Shown here: positions 1 through 7,191 of the stretch, piece by piece
Layout: every line of letters begins with the position of its first letter
How positions within the stretch are numbered: position 1 is the stretch's first letter
Assembly (NCBI GenBank): GCA_017882935.1
Contig: JADGOP010000007.1
Coordinates: 1-18,298, forward strand
Length of the DNA: 18,298 nucleotides
Direction of reading: 5' to 3'
DNA from: Actinomycetota bacterium
Lineage (GTDB): Bacteria; Actinomycetota; Acidimicrobiia; Acidimicrobiales; Iamiaceae
Notes under the pieces: model-generated
Databases searched by the model: none
Told to the model about the DNA's origin: nothing
The model's input: the letters and a program-made list of their open reading frames with translations, nothing else
Translations under genes and position numbers: made by a program

Positions 1-333
1 TGGGCGGGACGGGGCCAGCCGGGCAGCCCCGCCCGCCGCCTGCCCCTGGTGGCCGTTCCACCGCCCTCGGCCGGGGTCCCGCCCGTGGCGGCACCCCGTC
101 CCGCCGAGCTGCAGCGGGCGAGCGCCGCTGGCCGTCCACCGGCCGCCGCCCGTCCCACGGCTCCCCCGCCCCCGGCGCCGCGACACCCGCCGTCGCGGCC
201 CGCCGTGGCACGCCGGCCGTTGGTGCTGCCCAGCTCCCTGCCGCAGCTCCGGGAGGTGGGCCGCCGGCCCCCCGACTCGTCCCCCGAAGGGCCCTCGCCG
301 GACCCGACCGGTCCCGACGACGCCGACCGCTGA
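1..333 (+). CDS. possible C-terminal end of a Pro/Ala/Arg-rich protein (partial, enters from left edge)
   Basis: The frame starting at base 1 is open to the left edge and ends at TGA 331-333, giving about 110 codons; the first ATG/GTG-type start inside it is near 49. The residues are almost all Pro, Ala, Arg, Ser and Gly, ending in an acidic tail (PDPTGPDDADR). No domain is recognisable. This could be the disordered tail of a gene lying mostly outside the window. It could also be a chance open frame, because GC-rich DNA rarely contains stops. Third-position GC (roughly 85% by eye) is not clearly higher than at the other positions, so coding evidence is weak. The next gene has its own promoter-like box and ribosome binding site just after this stop, which fits a gene ending here. 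Confidence 0.3.
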   Translation, partial: WAGRGQPGSPARRLPLVAVPPPSAGVPPVAAPRPAELQRASAAGRPPAAARPTAPPPPAPRHPPSRPAVARRPLVLPSSLPQLREVGRRPPDSSPEGPSPDPTGPDDADR

Positions 334-349
334 CGCCGCCGTCTGCCGC

Positions 350-355
350 TAGGGT
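350..355 (+). promoter_or_regulatory. TAGGGT -10-like box for the steroid isomerase-like gene
   Basis: TAGGGT fits the actinobacterial TANNNT -10 pattern and lies 26 bases before the ATG at 382. A start of transcription near 362 would give a leader of about 20 nt holding the AGGAG ribosome binding site at 371-375. The same hexamer recurs at 16165. No clear -35 box is seen. Confidence 0.4.
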
Positions 356-381
356 CGGCGCACCCTGACCAGGAGACGAGC

Positions 382-768
382 ATGGCCACGCCCGCAGAGA
401 TCCGCGCCACCATCGACCAGTACGTCGCCCGCTTCAGTGCCGGCGACGCCGCCGGCTGGGTGGCGCTGTTCGCCGACGACGCCCGCCAGGAGGACCCGGT
501 GGGCGCACCGGTCAACGTCGGCCACGACGCCATCGGGGCCTTCTACGAGACGATGCTGGCCCTCGGCGGCCCGCAGCTGTCGTTCGTCCGGGAGCCGATC
601 ATCCTCGGCAACGAGGCCGTGGTGTTCCTGCAGGCCGTGTCCGGCGAGGGCCCCACCGCCGCGCTGCTCCCCTTCATCTGCGACCACATGACCTTCACCG
701 ACGACGCGCGCATCGCCTCGCTGCAGGCCTTCTGGGACCCCGCGTCGATGACCATCGGCACGGCCTGA
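382..768 (+). CDS. steroid delta-isomerase-like NTF2-fold protein
   Basis: This 128-residue protein has the size and sequence pattern of the ketosteroid isomerase/NTF2-like family: a helix with a YVARFSAGD-type motif, then LFADDA, then alternating beta strands. Ketosteroid isomerases move a delta-5 double bond to delta-4 in 3-keto steroids, using a catalytic Asp base plus an oxyanion hole of Tyr and Asp. Here Tyr14, Asp38 (in QEDPVG) and Asp101 (in CDHMTF) fall at nearly the same positions as Tyr14, Asp38 and Asp99 of the classic Comamonas enzyme, so the active site looks intact. ATG 382 is preceded by AGGAG with a 6-nt spacer. The gene stands alone and converges on cvnD. The true substrate could be another small hydrophobic molecule, since SnoaL-like relatives are diverse. 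Confidence 0.8.
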   Translation: MATPAEIRATIDQYVARFSAGDAAGWVALFADDARQEDPVGAPVNVGHDAIGAFYETMLALGGPQLSFVREPIILGNEAVVFLQAVSGEGPTAALLPFICDHMTFTDDARIASLQAFWDPASMTIGTA

Positions 769-772
769 GCCC

Positions 773-795
773 CGGTGGTTGCTCGGCAACCACCG
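773..795. terminator. hairpin between convergent genes, likely bidirectional terminator
   Basis: A perfect 9-bp stem (CGGTGGTTG / CAACCACCG) closes a 5-nt CTCGG loop. It starts 5 bases after the isomerase stop and ends 26 bases before the cvnD stop on the other strand. It has no T-tract, as is common for actinobacterial intrinsic-type hairpins. Its position between two facing gene ends suggests it serves both. Confidence 0.65.
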
Positions 796-820
796 ACGGG
801 CACGACGTGCGGGGAAGGGG

Positions 821-1426
821 TCAGACGGAGGCGGCGGTGGCCCGGGCCAGCGCGTGCTGCACCAGCTCGAGCAGCACCATCTTGGTGGAGGCCCGCTCGC
901 GGGCGTCGCACAGCACCACGGGGGTGTCGGGGTTGACGGCGAGCGCCTCACGGACGTCGGGGACGTCGTGTGCGGCCTTGCCCTCGAAGCAGTTGACGCC
1001 GATCACGAACGGCACCTCGTGCTCCTCGAAGTAGTCGATCGCAGGGAACGACTCCTCGAGCTTGCGGGTGTCGACCATGACGACGGCGCCGATCGCGCCC
1101 CGCACCAGGTCGTCCCACATGAACCAGAACCGGTCCTGGCCGGGCGTGCCGAACAGGTAGAGGATCAGGTCGGTGCCCAGGCTGATGCGGCCGAAGTCCA
1201 TGGCCACCGTGGTGGTGGTCTTGGCCGTGGCGCTGCCGACGTTGTCGACGTCCTCGGCCACCTTGGTCATGGCCGCTTCCGTGGTCAGCGGCTCGATCTC
1301 GGAGATCGACCCGACGAACGTGGTCTTGCCGACGGCGAACCCGCCGGCCACCACGATCTTGACCGGCATCGGGGGAGGCGAGGACCCATTGGTCGTCTCG
1401 ACGTCGTCAGAGGGCTTGGAGGCCAT
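821..1426 (-). CDS. cvnD: conservon small Ras-like GTPase (CvnD/MglA-like)
   Basis: This 201-residue small GTPase has a P-loop GGFAVGKTT at residues 28-36, a TTTT/MDFG switch I region at 70-79 and a G3 motif LFGTPGQDRF at 91-100. The usual NKxD G4 motif is altered to VNCFEG (144-149), as is common in this bacterial family, with a CDARE G5-like stretch. CvnD proteins act as the GTP switch of Streptomyces conservons, working with the roadblock protein and the sensor kinase at the membrane. ATG 1426 has AAAGGG about 7 nt upstream and lies inside the end of cvnC (20-base overlap), so translation is probably coupled. It is the last gene of the operon. A later Met (residue 20) is possible but has no ribosome binding site. 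Confidence 0.93.
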   Translation of the reverse strand: MASKPSDDVETTNGSSPPPMPVKIVVAGGFAVGKTTFVGSISEIEPLTTEAAMTKVAEDVDNVGSATAKTTTTVAMDFGRISLGTDLILYLFGTPGQDRFWFMWDDLVRGAIGAVVMVDTRKLEESFPAIDYFEEHEVPFVIGVNCFEGKAAHDVPDVREALAVNPDTPVVLCDARERASTKMVLLELVQHALARATAASV

Positions 1427-1769
1427 CGAGCACCCTTTCCAGCAGCTTCAGGTCGGGACGGTCGCCGGCCGGGCGTGCCCGGTTGAAGTCGACGTAGCCC
1501 TCTTCGGTCATGTCGCCCACCAGCACCCGTGCCACACCCAGCGGCACGGACAGGTAGGCGGAGATCTCGGCCACCGACAACGGCGTGCGGCACAGGGCGA
1601 CGATGCGCCCCTTCTCCATGGTGAGGCGACCGCTCATCTCCTCACCACGGCGCGTGGTGACCACGATCGTCTCGAGGGCGATGTCGGTGGTCGACCGGGT
1701 GCGGCCGCCGGTGATGGCATAGGGACGGACGCGGAGGCGCCGGCCCTCGTTCTGTTCAGGGGGACTCAT
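1407..1769 (-). CDS. cvnC: DUF742 protein (CvnC)
   Basis: This 120-residue protein carries the DUF742 hallmark RPYAITGGRT near residues 15-24. The rest looks like a winged helix (MEKGRIVALCRTP, LSVAEISAYLSVPLGVARVLVGDM). DUF742 proteins are the third component of conservons and lie between the roadblock and GTPase genes. Their biochemical role is not well defined; they probably act as adaptors in the kinase-GTPase complex. The ATG overlaps the stop of cvnB by 4 bases (ATGA), and the end overlaps cvnD by 20 bases. Confidence 0.93.
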   Translation of the reverse strand: MSPPEQNEGRRLRVRPYAITGGRTRSTTDIALETIVVTTRRGEEMSGRLTMEKGRIVALCRTPLSVAEISAYLSVPLGVARVLVGDMTEEGYVDFNRARPAGDRPDLKLLERVLDGLQAL

Positions 1770-2188
1770 CGTGGCAACGCTCCCTGCAGTTCGGCCCGAA
1801 GCTCGGGAGTGAGCACGGCGCCACAGCGCTCGACCAGCACGGCCATCTCGTAGCCGACCAGCCCGACATCGCAGTTCGAGGCCGACAGCACCGTGAGGCA
1901 GGAGCCGTCGCTGATGCCGGTGACGAACAGGAACGAGTATTCCATCTCGATGATCACCTGCGTGACCTGACCCCCGCCGAAGCGGCCGGCGGCCCCGTAC
2001 GCGAGGCCGATGAGGCCGGAGGCCACGGCGGCGAAGCGGTCGGCGGCGTCGCGGTCGAGGCCGGTGGAGACGGCCATCGGCAGCCCGTCGGCGGAGACCA
2101 CCACGGCGTCCTGGACGCCGGGCACGCGGTCGACGAAGTTCGTCACCAACCAGCTGATGTTGCGGGCTTCACTGCTCAGCTCGGTCAT
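1766..2188 (-). CDS. cvnB: roadblock/LC7 domain protein (CvnB)
   Basis: This 140-residue protein is a single roadblock/LC7 domain. An N-terminal helix (ISWLVTNFVDRVPGV) is followed by the strand and loop AVVVSADGLPMAVS, a central helix (FAAVASGLIGLAYGAAG) and paired strands (QVIIEMEYSFLFVTGI, SCLTVLSA). Such proteins dimerise and regulate partner GTPases, here presumably CvnD. The start overlaps the cvnA stop by 4 bases (ATGA), and the stop overlaps the cvnC start in the same way, so translation should be coupled through the operon. Confidence 0.94.
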   Translation of the reverse strand: MTELSSEARNISWLVTNFVDRVPGVQDAVVVSADGLPMAVSTGLDRDAADRFAAVASGLIGLAYGAAGRFGGGQVTQVIIEMEYSFLFVTGISDGSCLTVLSASNCDVGLVGYEMAVLVERCGAVLTPELRAELQGALPR

Positions 2189-4767
2189 TTCTCGGTGTCC
2201 TCCGTCGGGGTGGCGGCATCGTCGGTGGAACGACCGCGCTGCATTCCGCTGCGGTAGTTCGACAACATGGATCGGACCTCGTCGGGCGAACGACGGGTGG
2301 TGGTTGCGGCACGGGTGCTCTCGCCGCCGGGAACGGCACGCTCGCCGCCGGCGCTGCGGGGAACCCGCTTGGTCAGACCGCCGGGGGCCGCCGCGGCGCC
2401 GTTGGCGGGTGGGGCGGCAGGTGCCGGAGCGGCCTTGGCCTTGGCACCGTTGCCGTTGCTGCCGGCCGAGGCCGGGGTGCGGCGCGGGGCCCGTGGCGGG
2501 TTCTCGGTGCGGCGGCGGGGTGCCGCAGGCGGGGCGTGCTCGGCGGCCTTGCCCTCGGCCAGCAGCGAGGCCGGGTCGGCCACCGCCGTGGCGGCCGGAG
2601 CGGGCCGGCTCTCGGGACCGACGCTCGGGACCGGGCCCGAGTCGCCGAGGCTCGACAGGTCGTCGGGAGCGCTCGGGAGCTCGGTCTGGGCACCGGACCT
2701 GATGGCGCCGGGACCGTTCGGGGTCTTCGGCTGGTCGGTGATCAGCGTCGGCGGCAGCGAGACCATGGCGGTGGTGCCACCGGAGGGCGACGGCATGAGC
2801 CGGACGGCGATGCCGAAGCGGCTGGCCAGCCGGCCGATCACGATGAAGCCGAGCGAGCGGGACAGGGCCAGGCCGACGAGCGGCGGGCGGCTGAGCAGCT
2901 CGTTCGCCTCGTTCAGCTGCTCGGGCGACATCCCGATGCCGTGGTCGGCGATGGAGATGACGTAGCCCTCGGCCTTGGTGCGGTGACCGACCACCTCGAC
3001 CCGGGTGTCGGGCGGCGAGAAGTTGGCGGCGTTCTCCATGAGCTCGGAGAGCAGGTGGGCGATGTCGAGCGCCGCGTTCGAGGCGACGAGCACCTCGTCG
3101 AACTGCAGCATGTCGATGCGGGCGAAGTCCTCGACCTCACCGACCGCGGCACGCACGACGTCGGCCAGGGGCACCGGCTTGCCACGGCGCCGGTTCGGCT
3201 CGGCACCGGCGAGGACCAGCAGGGACTCGGCGTTGCGCCGCATGCGGGTGGCGAGGTGGTCGAGGCGGAAGAGGTTCTCGAGCTGGTCGGGGTCCTCTTC
3301 CTTCGACTCGAGCTGGTCGATGAACTCGATCTGCCGGTCGAGCAGGGTCTGGTTGCGGCGGGCCAGGTTGACGAACATGTCGCCGATGCCCTTGCGGAGC
3401 AGCGAAGCCTGCTCGGTGGCCACGTTGACGGCCACCTCCTGGATGCCGTTGAAGGCGTCGGCCAGCTGGCCGACCTCGTCGCGGCCCTCCACGTCGATCG
3501 GGGTGAAGGAGGCGGCGAGGTAGCCCACGTCGTCCTCGGCCGGGTTCTTGAGGGAGTCGACCAGGCGGGGCAGCTGCTCACGGGACAGGCGGTGGGCGGC
3601 GTTGGTGAGCTTGTTGACCGGGCGGGTGATCGACCGGGCCACCACGAAGGCGAGGGCCAGGGCGATGAGGACCACGAGGCCGGCGAAGAGGATGTACAGC
3701 TGGGCGGCGCGCTGGGCCTTGTGCTCGAGGCTGGCGGTCTGCTTCTCGAGGGCCTGGCCGGTGGCGATCTCCACGTTGCGGTTCTGCTGCATGGCCACCA
3801 CCACGTCGGTGGTGATGGTGTTCTGGTAGCGCAGCAGGTCGCCGCTGAAGGTGTTCCCCGTCTTGTCGGTGGTGCTGATGCCGGTGGGGACCTCGGTGCC
3901 GCTGCCGCTGACCGAGCCGGCCTGCACCACGCCGCCGAGGAGGTTGGTGACGCTCTCGACGTTGGCCGACTGCGAGCCGTGGACGGCCGACTTGAGGCTG
4001 TCGGAGATGGCCGGGGCGGTGCTCTGCAGCAGCAGCGAGTGGAGCGTGACCTGGTCGAGCGCGTCGGACACCAGCGTCTTGTTGGCGTCGATGCCGTCGG
4101 CCAGCGAGGTGGCGCCCGGGGTGGCGGAGGCGACGTACCACTTGCCCTGGAGCACCACGCCGGAGGCGAGGATGCTCAGCTGGGCCTGGGCCTGCGACTG
4201 GTTGGCCAGGGCGCTGAAGCCCTGGAGCGAGGAGACCACCGCGGGGGTGCTGGTCTCGTCGGGGAGGTCCTGGACCACCTTCAGCCAGCCCGTGGCAATG
4301 CCCGAGTAGGTGGTGTAGGCGTCGGTCCACTGCTCGCTCCCGGGGGAGTCGACCAGGCTCCGCTGGGCGTTGAGGCGCTGGAACACGTCGAGCACCAGGG
4401 AGACGTCGCTCAGGGTGGCGCTGCTGACATCGCCCGAGCCGAGCTTCTTGAACGTGGTGACCGCCCGGGTCATGGCCACGTCGGTGAGCTTGCGCTGCTT
4501 GTCGAGGGCCGACTTGACCTTGGGGTTGCCCTTCGAGGCGGCGGTCGGACCGGCGAGGTACGACACCGACAGGGCGCCCTCGGCCTCGGCCGCGTGGGCG
4601 GCCGCGGCCGCCTCCTGCGCGTACTGGATGATCTTGGTGTCACCCTGGGCGCTGTTGGCGGTCGTTCGCCGCTGGCCGGCCCCGATGCCGGCGAGCACGA
4701 TCAGTGCCACGACGGGCGCCGCAAGGATGAGAATGAGCTTGTTGCGGATCTTGAGGTTGCTAAGCAC
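2185..4767 (-). CDS. cvnA: conservon sensor histidine kinase with nitrate/nitrite-sensing domain (CvnA)
   Basis: This 860-residue membrane kinase has a short basic N-terminus, a membrane helix (about 11-30) and an extracytoplasmic NIT-type all-helical sensor region (about 40-345, with EGALSVSYLAGP near 63-74). A second membrane helix (about 357-377) leads into a HAMP linker (about 378-445). The dimerisation helix has RLDHLATRMRR with candidate phospho-His504. The ATPase domain has an N-box ELMENAANF (575-583) and DHGIGM (608-613). A Pro/Ala-rich, probably disordered tail fills about 680-860. This is the first gene of the operon. GTG 4767 is the only possible start, because an in-frame TGA lies five codons upstream; AGGTG about 6 nt before it is a weak ribosome binding site. 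In this family the kinase often lacks a cognate response regulator and signals to the roadblock/GTPase module; none is encoded here. Confidence 0.94.
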   Translation of the reverse strand: MLSNLKIRNKLILILAAPVVALIVLAGIGAGQRRTTANSAQGDTKIIQYAQEAAAAAHAAEAEGALSVSYLAGPTAASKGNPKVKSALDKQRKLTDVAMTRAVTTFKKLGSGDVSSATLSDVSLVLDVFQRLNAQRSLVDSPGSEQWTDAYTTYSGIATGWLKVVQDLPDETSTPAVVSSLQGFSALANQSQAQAQLSILASGVVLQGKWYVASATPGATSLADGIDANKTLVSDALDQVTLHSLLLQSTAPAISDSLKSAVHGSQSANVESVTNLLGGVVQAGSVSGSGTEVPTGISTTDKTGNTFSGDLLRYQNTITTDVVVAMQQNRNVEIATGQALEKQTASLEHKAQRAAQLYILFAGLVVLIALALAFVVARSITRPVNKLTNAAHRLSREQLPRLVDSLKNPAEDDVGYLAASFTPIDVEGRDEVGQLADAFNGIQEVAVNVATEQASLLRKGIGDMFVNLARRNQTLLDRQIEFIDQLESKEEDPDQLENLFRLDHLATRMRRNAESLLVLAGAEPNRRRGKPVPLADVVRAAVGEVEDFARIDMLQFDEVLVASNAALDIAHLLSELMENAANFSPPDTRVEVVGHRTKAEGYVISIADHGIGMSPEQLNEANELLSRPPLVGLALSRSLGFIVIGRLASRFGIAVRLMPSPSGGTTAMVSLPPTLITDQPKTPNGPGAIRSGAQTELPSAPDDLSSLGDSGPVPSVGPESRPAPAATAVADPASLLAEGKAAEHAPPAAPRRRTENPPRAPRRTPASAGSNGNGAKAKAAPAPAAPPANGAAAAPGGLTKRVPRSAGGERAVPGGESTRAATTTRRSPDEVRSMLSNYRSGMQRGRSTDDAATPTEDTEK

Positions 4768-5102
4768 GAGACACCTGATTCACTCCCACCATCGCCGGGC
4801 TTGGAGACGGTTATCGCCGGGGTGATCCCCTGCGTGCTTTTCGGCTCCCCTCCGGGAACCTTGAGCGCGCCCCAGCCCCCCGGGACCGCAAGGGGACGAA
4901 CGGCCCACGTCGGCGGCCGATTCGCGCCACGCTACGTAGGTGGCGAGCGCGCAACGGGTGATTCTGGGCGGGTGGTGGACCACCCAGGGATCGACGGCGG
5001 GAGCAAGCAAAGCACACCGGAGCGGCGCTGTCTTCCCCGTCGCGACCCGGGGTGGTTGCGGTGCACACCGGCGCGCGGTCCGGCGTGAAGTAGCGTCGGG
5101 GC
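4768..5102. promoter_or_regulatory. divergent intergenic region with two small dyads (335 bases)
   Basis: No gene is visible in this gap between cvnA (leftward) and the DUF4388 gene (rightward). It holds CGCCAC / GTGGCG arms at 4925-4930 and 4940-4945 around the self-complementary CTACGTAG (4932-4939), and a second dyad GGTGG-A-CCACC at 4974-4984. A short GGGG-TGAT-CCCC hairpin (4819-4830) lies in what would be the cvnA leader. On the minus strand TAGCGT (4929-4934) resembles the -10 box used by the facing gene; if used, the cvnA leader would be about 155 nt. These are candidate operator and promoter sites only. Confidence 0.4.
5091..5096 (+). promoter_or_regulatory. TAGCGT -10-like box, probable leaderless start
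   Basis: TAGCGT matches the TANNNT -10 pattern and ends only 6 bases before the GTG at 5103. Transcription would begin at or next to the start codon, and no convincing Shine-Dalgarno sequence is present, so a leaderless mRNA is likely. Confidence 0.45.
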
Positions 5103-5864
5103 GTGACGACTGTCAGCGCAGCACCTCCCGCCTCGGGCCCGACCGGCAGACCCGACCTCGAAGGCAGCCTGGTCGACCTTCCGCTCACCGAGCTCTTCGA
5201 CCTCCTGGCGGCCACCAGGAAGACCGGCGCCGTGGCCTTCGGCGAGCCCGTGGGCGCCACGCTCTGGGTCACCGAGGGGCGCCTCGGCTTCGGCGCCTCC
5301 CCCGGTTCCCCCGAGGCGCGCGAGCTCCTCATCGCGGCCGAGGTCGTGTCCGACACGCAGTTCGACGGTGCGGTCGCGGCGACCGGACCACACCAGTCCC
5401 TCACCGAGAACCTCGTCGACCTGTTCGAGGCCGACCGCGAGCGCATCGAGGCCATCGCCCACGAGCAGGTGATCACCACCGCGTTCGAGGTGCTCGTCGT
5501 CGGCGCCGACCACTTCGCCTTCTACGCGGGTGAGCGCGACCCGCTCGGCGCCGCCGTGTCGCTCGAGCACCCCGCCGTGCTCGTCGAGGCCGAGCGCCGC
5601 CGTGCCCAGTGGCAGAAGATCGCCGAGCTCATCCCGTCCACCGGCATCGTCGTCGGGCTCAGCCCCGAGCTGCCGGGTGGCAAGGAGTCGGTCACCTTCA
5701 CCGCCGACGAGTGGACCGTGCTCTCGCAGCTCGACGGCTACCGCACCGTGGCCGACGTCATCGCCGAGCTCGGCCAGAGCGCCTTCGAGGTCTGCGGCGT
5801 GCTGTACGAGCTGCTGAAGGCCGGCACCGTGGCGGTCTTCACGCACGGCCGTCCCGCCGACTAG
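5103..5864 (+). CDS. DUF4388 domain protein
   Basis: In this 253-residue protein the N-terminal region (about 19-110) matches the DUF4388 pattern: LEGSLVDLPLTELFDLLA, TRKTGAVAF, then a strand pair (ATLWVTEGRLGF). The middle (110-180) contains an acidic helix and ITTAFEVLVVGADHFAFY. The C-terminal part (about 190-248) looks like a winged helix (WTVLSQLDGYRTVADVIAELG, VCGVLYELLKAGTVAVF). DUF4388 proteins often occur beside roadblock proteins and small GTPases and are thought to be signalling adaptors. Being divergent from a complete conservon suggests it is an accessory part of that pathway; this is inference from position. It has a GTG start with a close -10 box. It is followed 10 bases later by the aminopeptidase gene, so the two may be co-transcribed. 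Confidence 0.75.
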   Translation: MTTVSAAPPASGPTGRPDLEGSLVDLPLTELFDLLAATRKTGAVAFGEPVGATLWVTEGRLGFGASPGSPEARELLIAAEVVSDTQFDGAVAATGPHQSLTENLVDLFEADRERIEAIAHEQVITTAFEVLVVGADHFAFYAGERDPLGAAVSLEHPAVLVEAERRRAQWQKIAELIPSTGIVVGLSPELPGGKESVTFTADEWTVLSQLDGYRTVADVIAELGQSAFEVCGVLYELLKAGTVAVFTHGRPAD

Positions 5865-5874
5865 CCCACCCCCC

Positions 5875-7191
5875 GTGACCCTCCCCACCGACGACGCGCT
5901 CGTCCACGCCCGCGACCTGCTCACCTACCTGCACGCCGCGCCGACGCCGCACCACGTCGTGAGCGAGACGTCGGGCCGGCTCGATGCCGCCGGGTTCTCG
6001 CCGCTCGATCAGACCGCCGAGTGGCCCGCCACGGGTGGGCGCTTCTACGTCATCGAGGGCGGGGCCCTCATCGCCTGGGTCACGCCCGATGCCGGGGCCA
6101 GCGGGCACGGCTTCTCGATCATCGGCGCCCACACCGACAGCCCCGGCTTCCGGATCAAGCCACGGCCCGACACCGGCCGGGCGGGCTTCCGCCAGCTCGG
6201 CGCCGAGGTCTACGGCGGCCCGCTGCTCAACTCCTGGCTCGACCGCGACCTCGGGCTCGCGGGCCGGGTGGTGTTCCGCCGCCCCGACGGCTTCGGGTCC
6301 CTGACCTTCCGCGACGACCGGCCGATCCTCCGCATCCCGCAGCTGGCCATCCACCTCGACCGCGACGTGAACGACAAGGGCCTCCAGCTCGACCGGCAGC
6401 GCCACCTCCAGCCCGTGTGGGGCCTCGGCGACGTCGACGAGGGTGGCTTCCGCAGCTACCTCGGCGAGCAGGTCCACCTGTCCCCCGACCAGATCGAGTC
6501 CTGGGACGTCCTCCCGTTCGACGTGCAGCCCGCCGCCCTGTCCGGGCCGAACGAGGAGTTCGTGTCCGGCGCCCGGCTCGACAACCTGGTGTCGTGCCAC
6601 GCGGGGCTGGGCGCGCTGATCGCCGTCTCCGCCTCCGCCCCGGCCGGCGCTCCCCCGCGGCACACCCCGGTGCTCGCCCTCTTCGACCACGAGGAGGTCG
6701 GCAGCACCAGCGCCACCGGCGCCAACGGCGCGCTGCTGGGCCGCGTCCTGGAGCGGATCACGCTCTCCGCCGGCGGCACGCGCGACGACCACCTGCGGGC
6801 GCTGGCCGGGTCGCACTGCATCTCCGCCGACATGGCCCACGCCACCCACCCCAACTACCCCGAGCGTCACGATCCCGACCACCCCGTCCGACTCGACGGC
6901 GGACCGGTCATCAAGATCAACGCCCAGCAGCGCTATGCCAGCGAAGCGGTCGGCGCGGCGAGCTTCGCGGCAGCGTGCGAGCGCGCCGACGTGCCGGTGC
7001 AGCGGTTCGTGAGCAACAACACCATGCCGTGCGGCTCCACCATCGGTCCGCTCACGGCCGCCAACCTCGGCATCCGCACCCTCGACGTCGGCGTTGCCCA
7101 GCTCGGCATGCACTCGATCCGAGAGCTGTGCGGGTCGGCCGACCCGCACCGCCTCACCCGGGCGCTCGTCGCCACCCTGCACGCCTCGTGA
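5875..7191 (+). CDS. apeB: M18 family metallo-aminopeptidase
   Basis: This 438-residue protein has the usual length for M18 (aspartyl aminopeptidase/ApeB) enzymes, which are cytosolic two-zinc exopeptidases removing N-terminal residues from peptides. The expected metal and catalytic residues are visible in order: His86/Asp88 (GAHTDSPG), Asp236 (ARLDNL), Glu273/Glu274 (DHEEVGS), Asp319 (SADMAHA) and His413 (GMHSIRE). The conserved NNTMPCGSTIGP stretch (about 381-392) is also present. GTG 5875 begins 10 bases after the DUF4388 stop; no strong ribosome binding site lies in the C-rich spacer. The stop overlaps the GTG of the following helicase by 4 bases (GTGA), so the three plus-strand genes probably form one operon. 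Confidence 0.95.
   Translation: MTLPTDDALVHARDLLTYLHAAPTPHHVVSETSGRLDAAGFSPLDQTAEWPATGGRFYVIEGGALIAWVTPDAGASGHGFSIIGAHTDSPGFRIKPRPDTGRAGFRQLGAEVYGGPLLNSWLDRDLGLAGRVVFRRPDGFGSLTFRDDRPILRIPQLAIHLDRDVNDKGLQLDRQRHLQPVWGLGDVDEGGFRSYLGEQVHLSPDQIESWDVLPFDVQPAALSGPNEEFVSGARLDNLVSCHAGLGALIAVSASAPAGAPPRHTPVLALFDHEEVGSTSATGANGALLGRVLERITLSAGGTRDDHLRALAGSHCISADMAHATHPNYPERHDPDHPVRLDGGPVIKINAQQRYASEAVGAASFAAACERADVPVQRFVSNNTMPCGSTIGPLTAANLGIRTLDVGVAQLGMHSIRELCGSADPHRLTRALVATLHAS

Noticed and set aside
2536..5088. 850-codon plus-strand open frame
   Set aside because: It is antisense to cvnA; the translation is Gly/Val/Asp/His-rich with no domain, while cvnA has full kinase motifs.
6021..7187. Upstream extension of the XPB-like helicase frame
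   Set aside because: It overlaps the M18 aminopeptidase in another frame and translates to Arg/Pro-rich noise. The GTG at 7188 is a coupled start immediately before the helicase motif LRPWQ.
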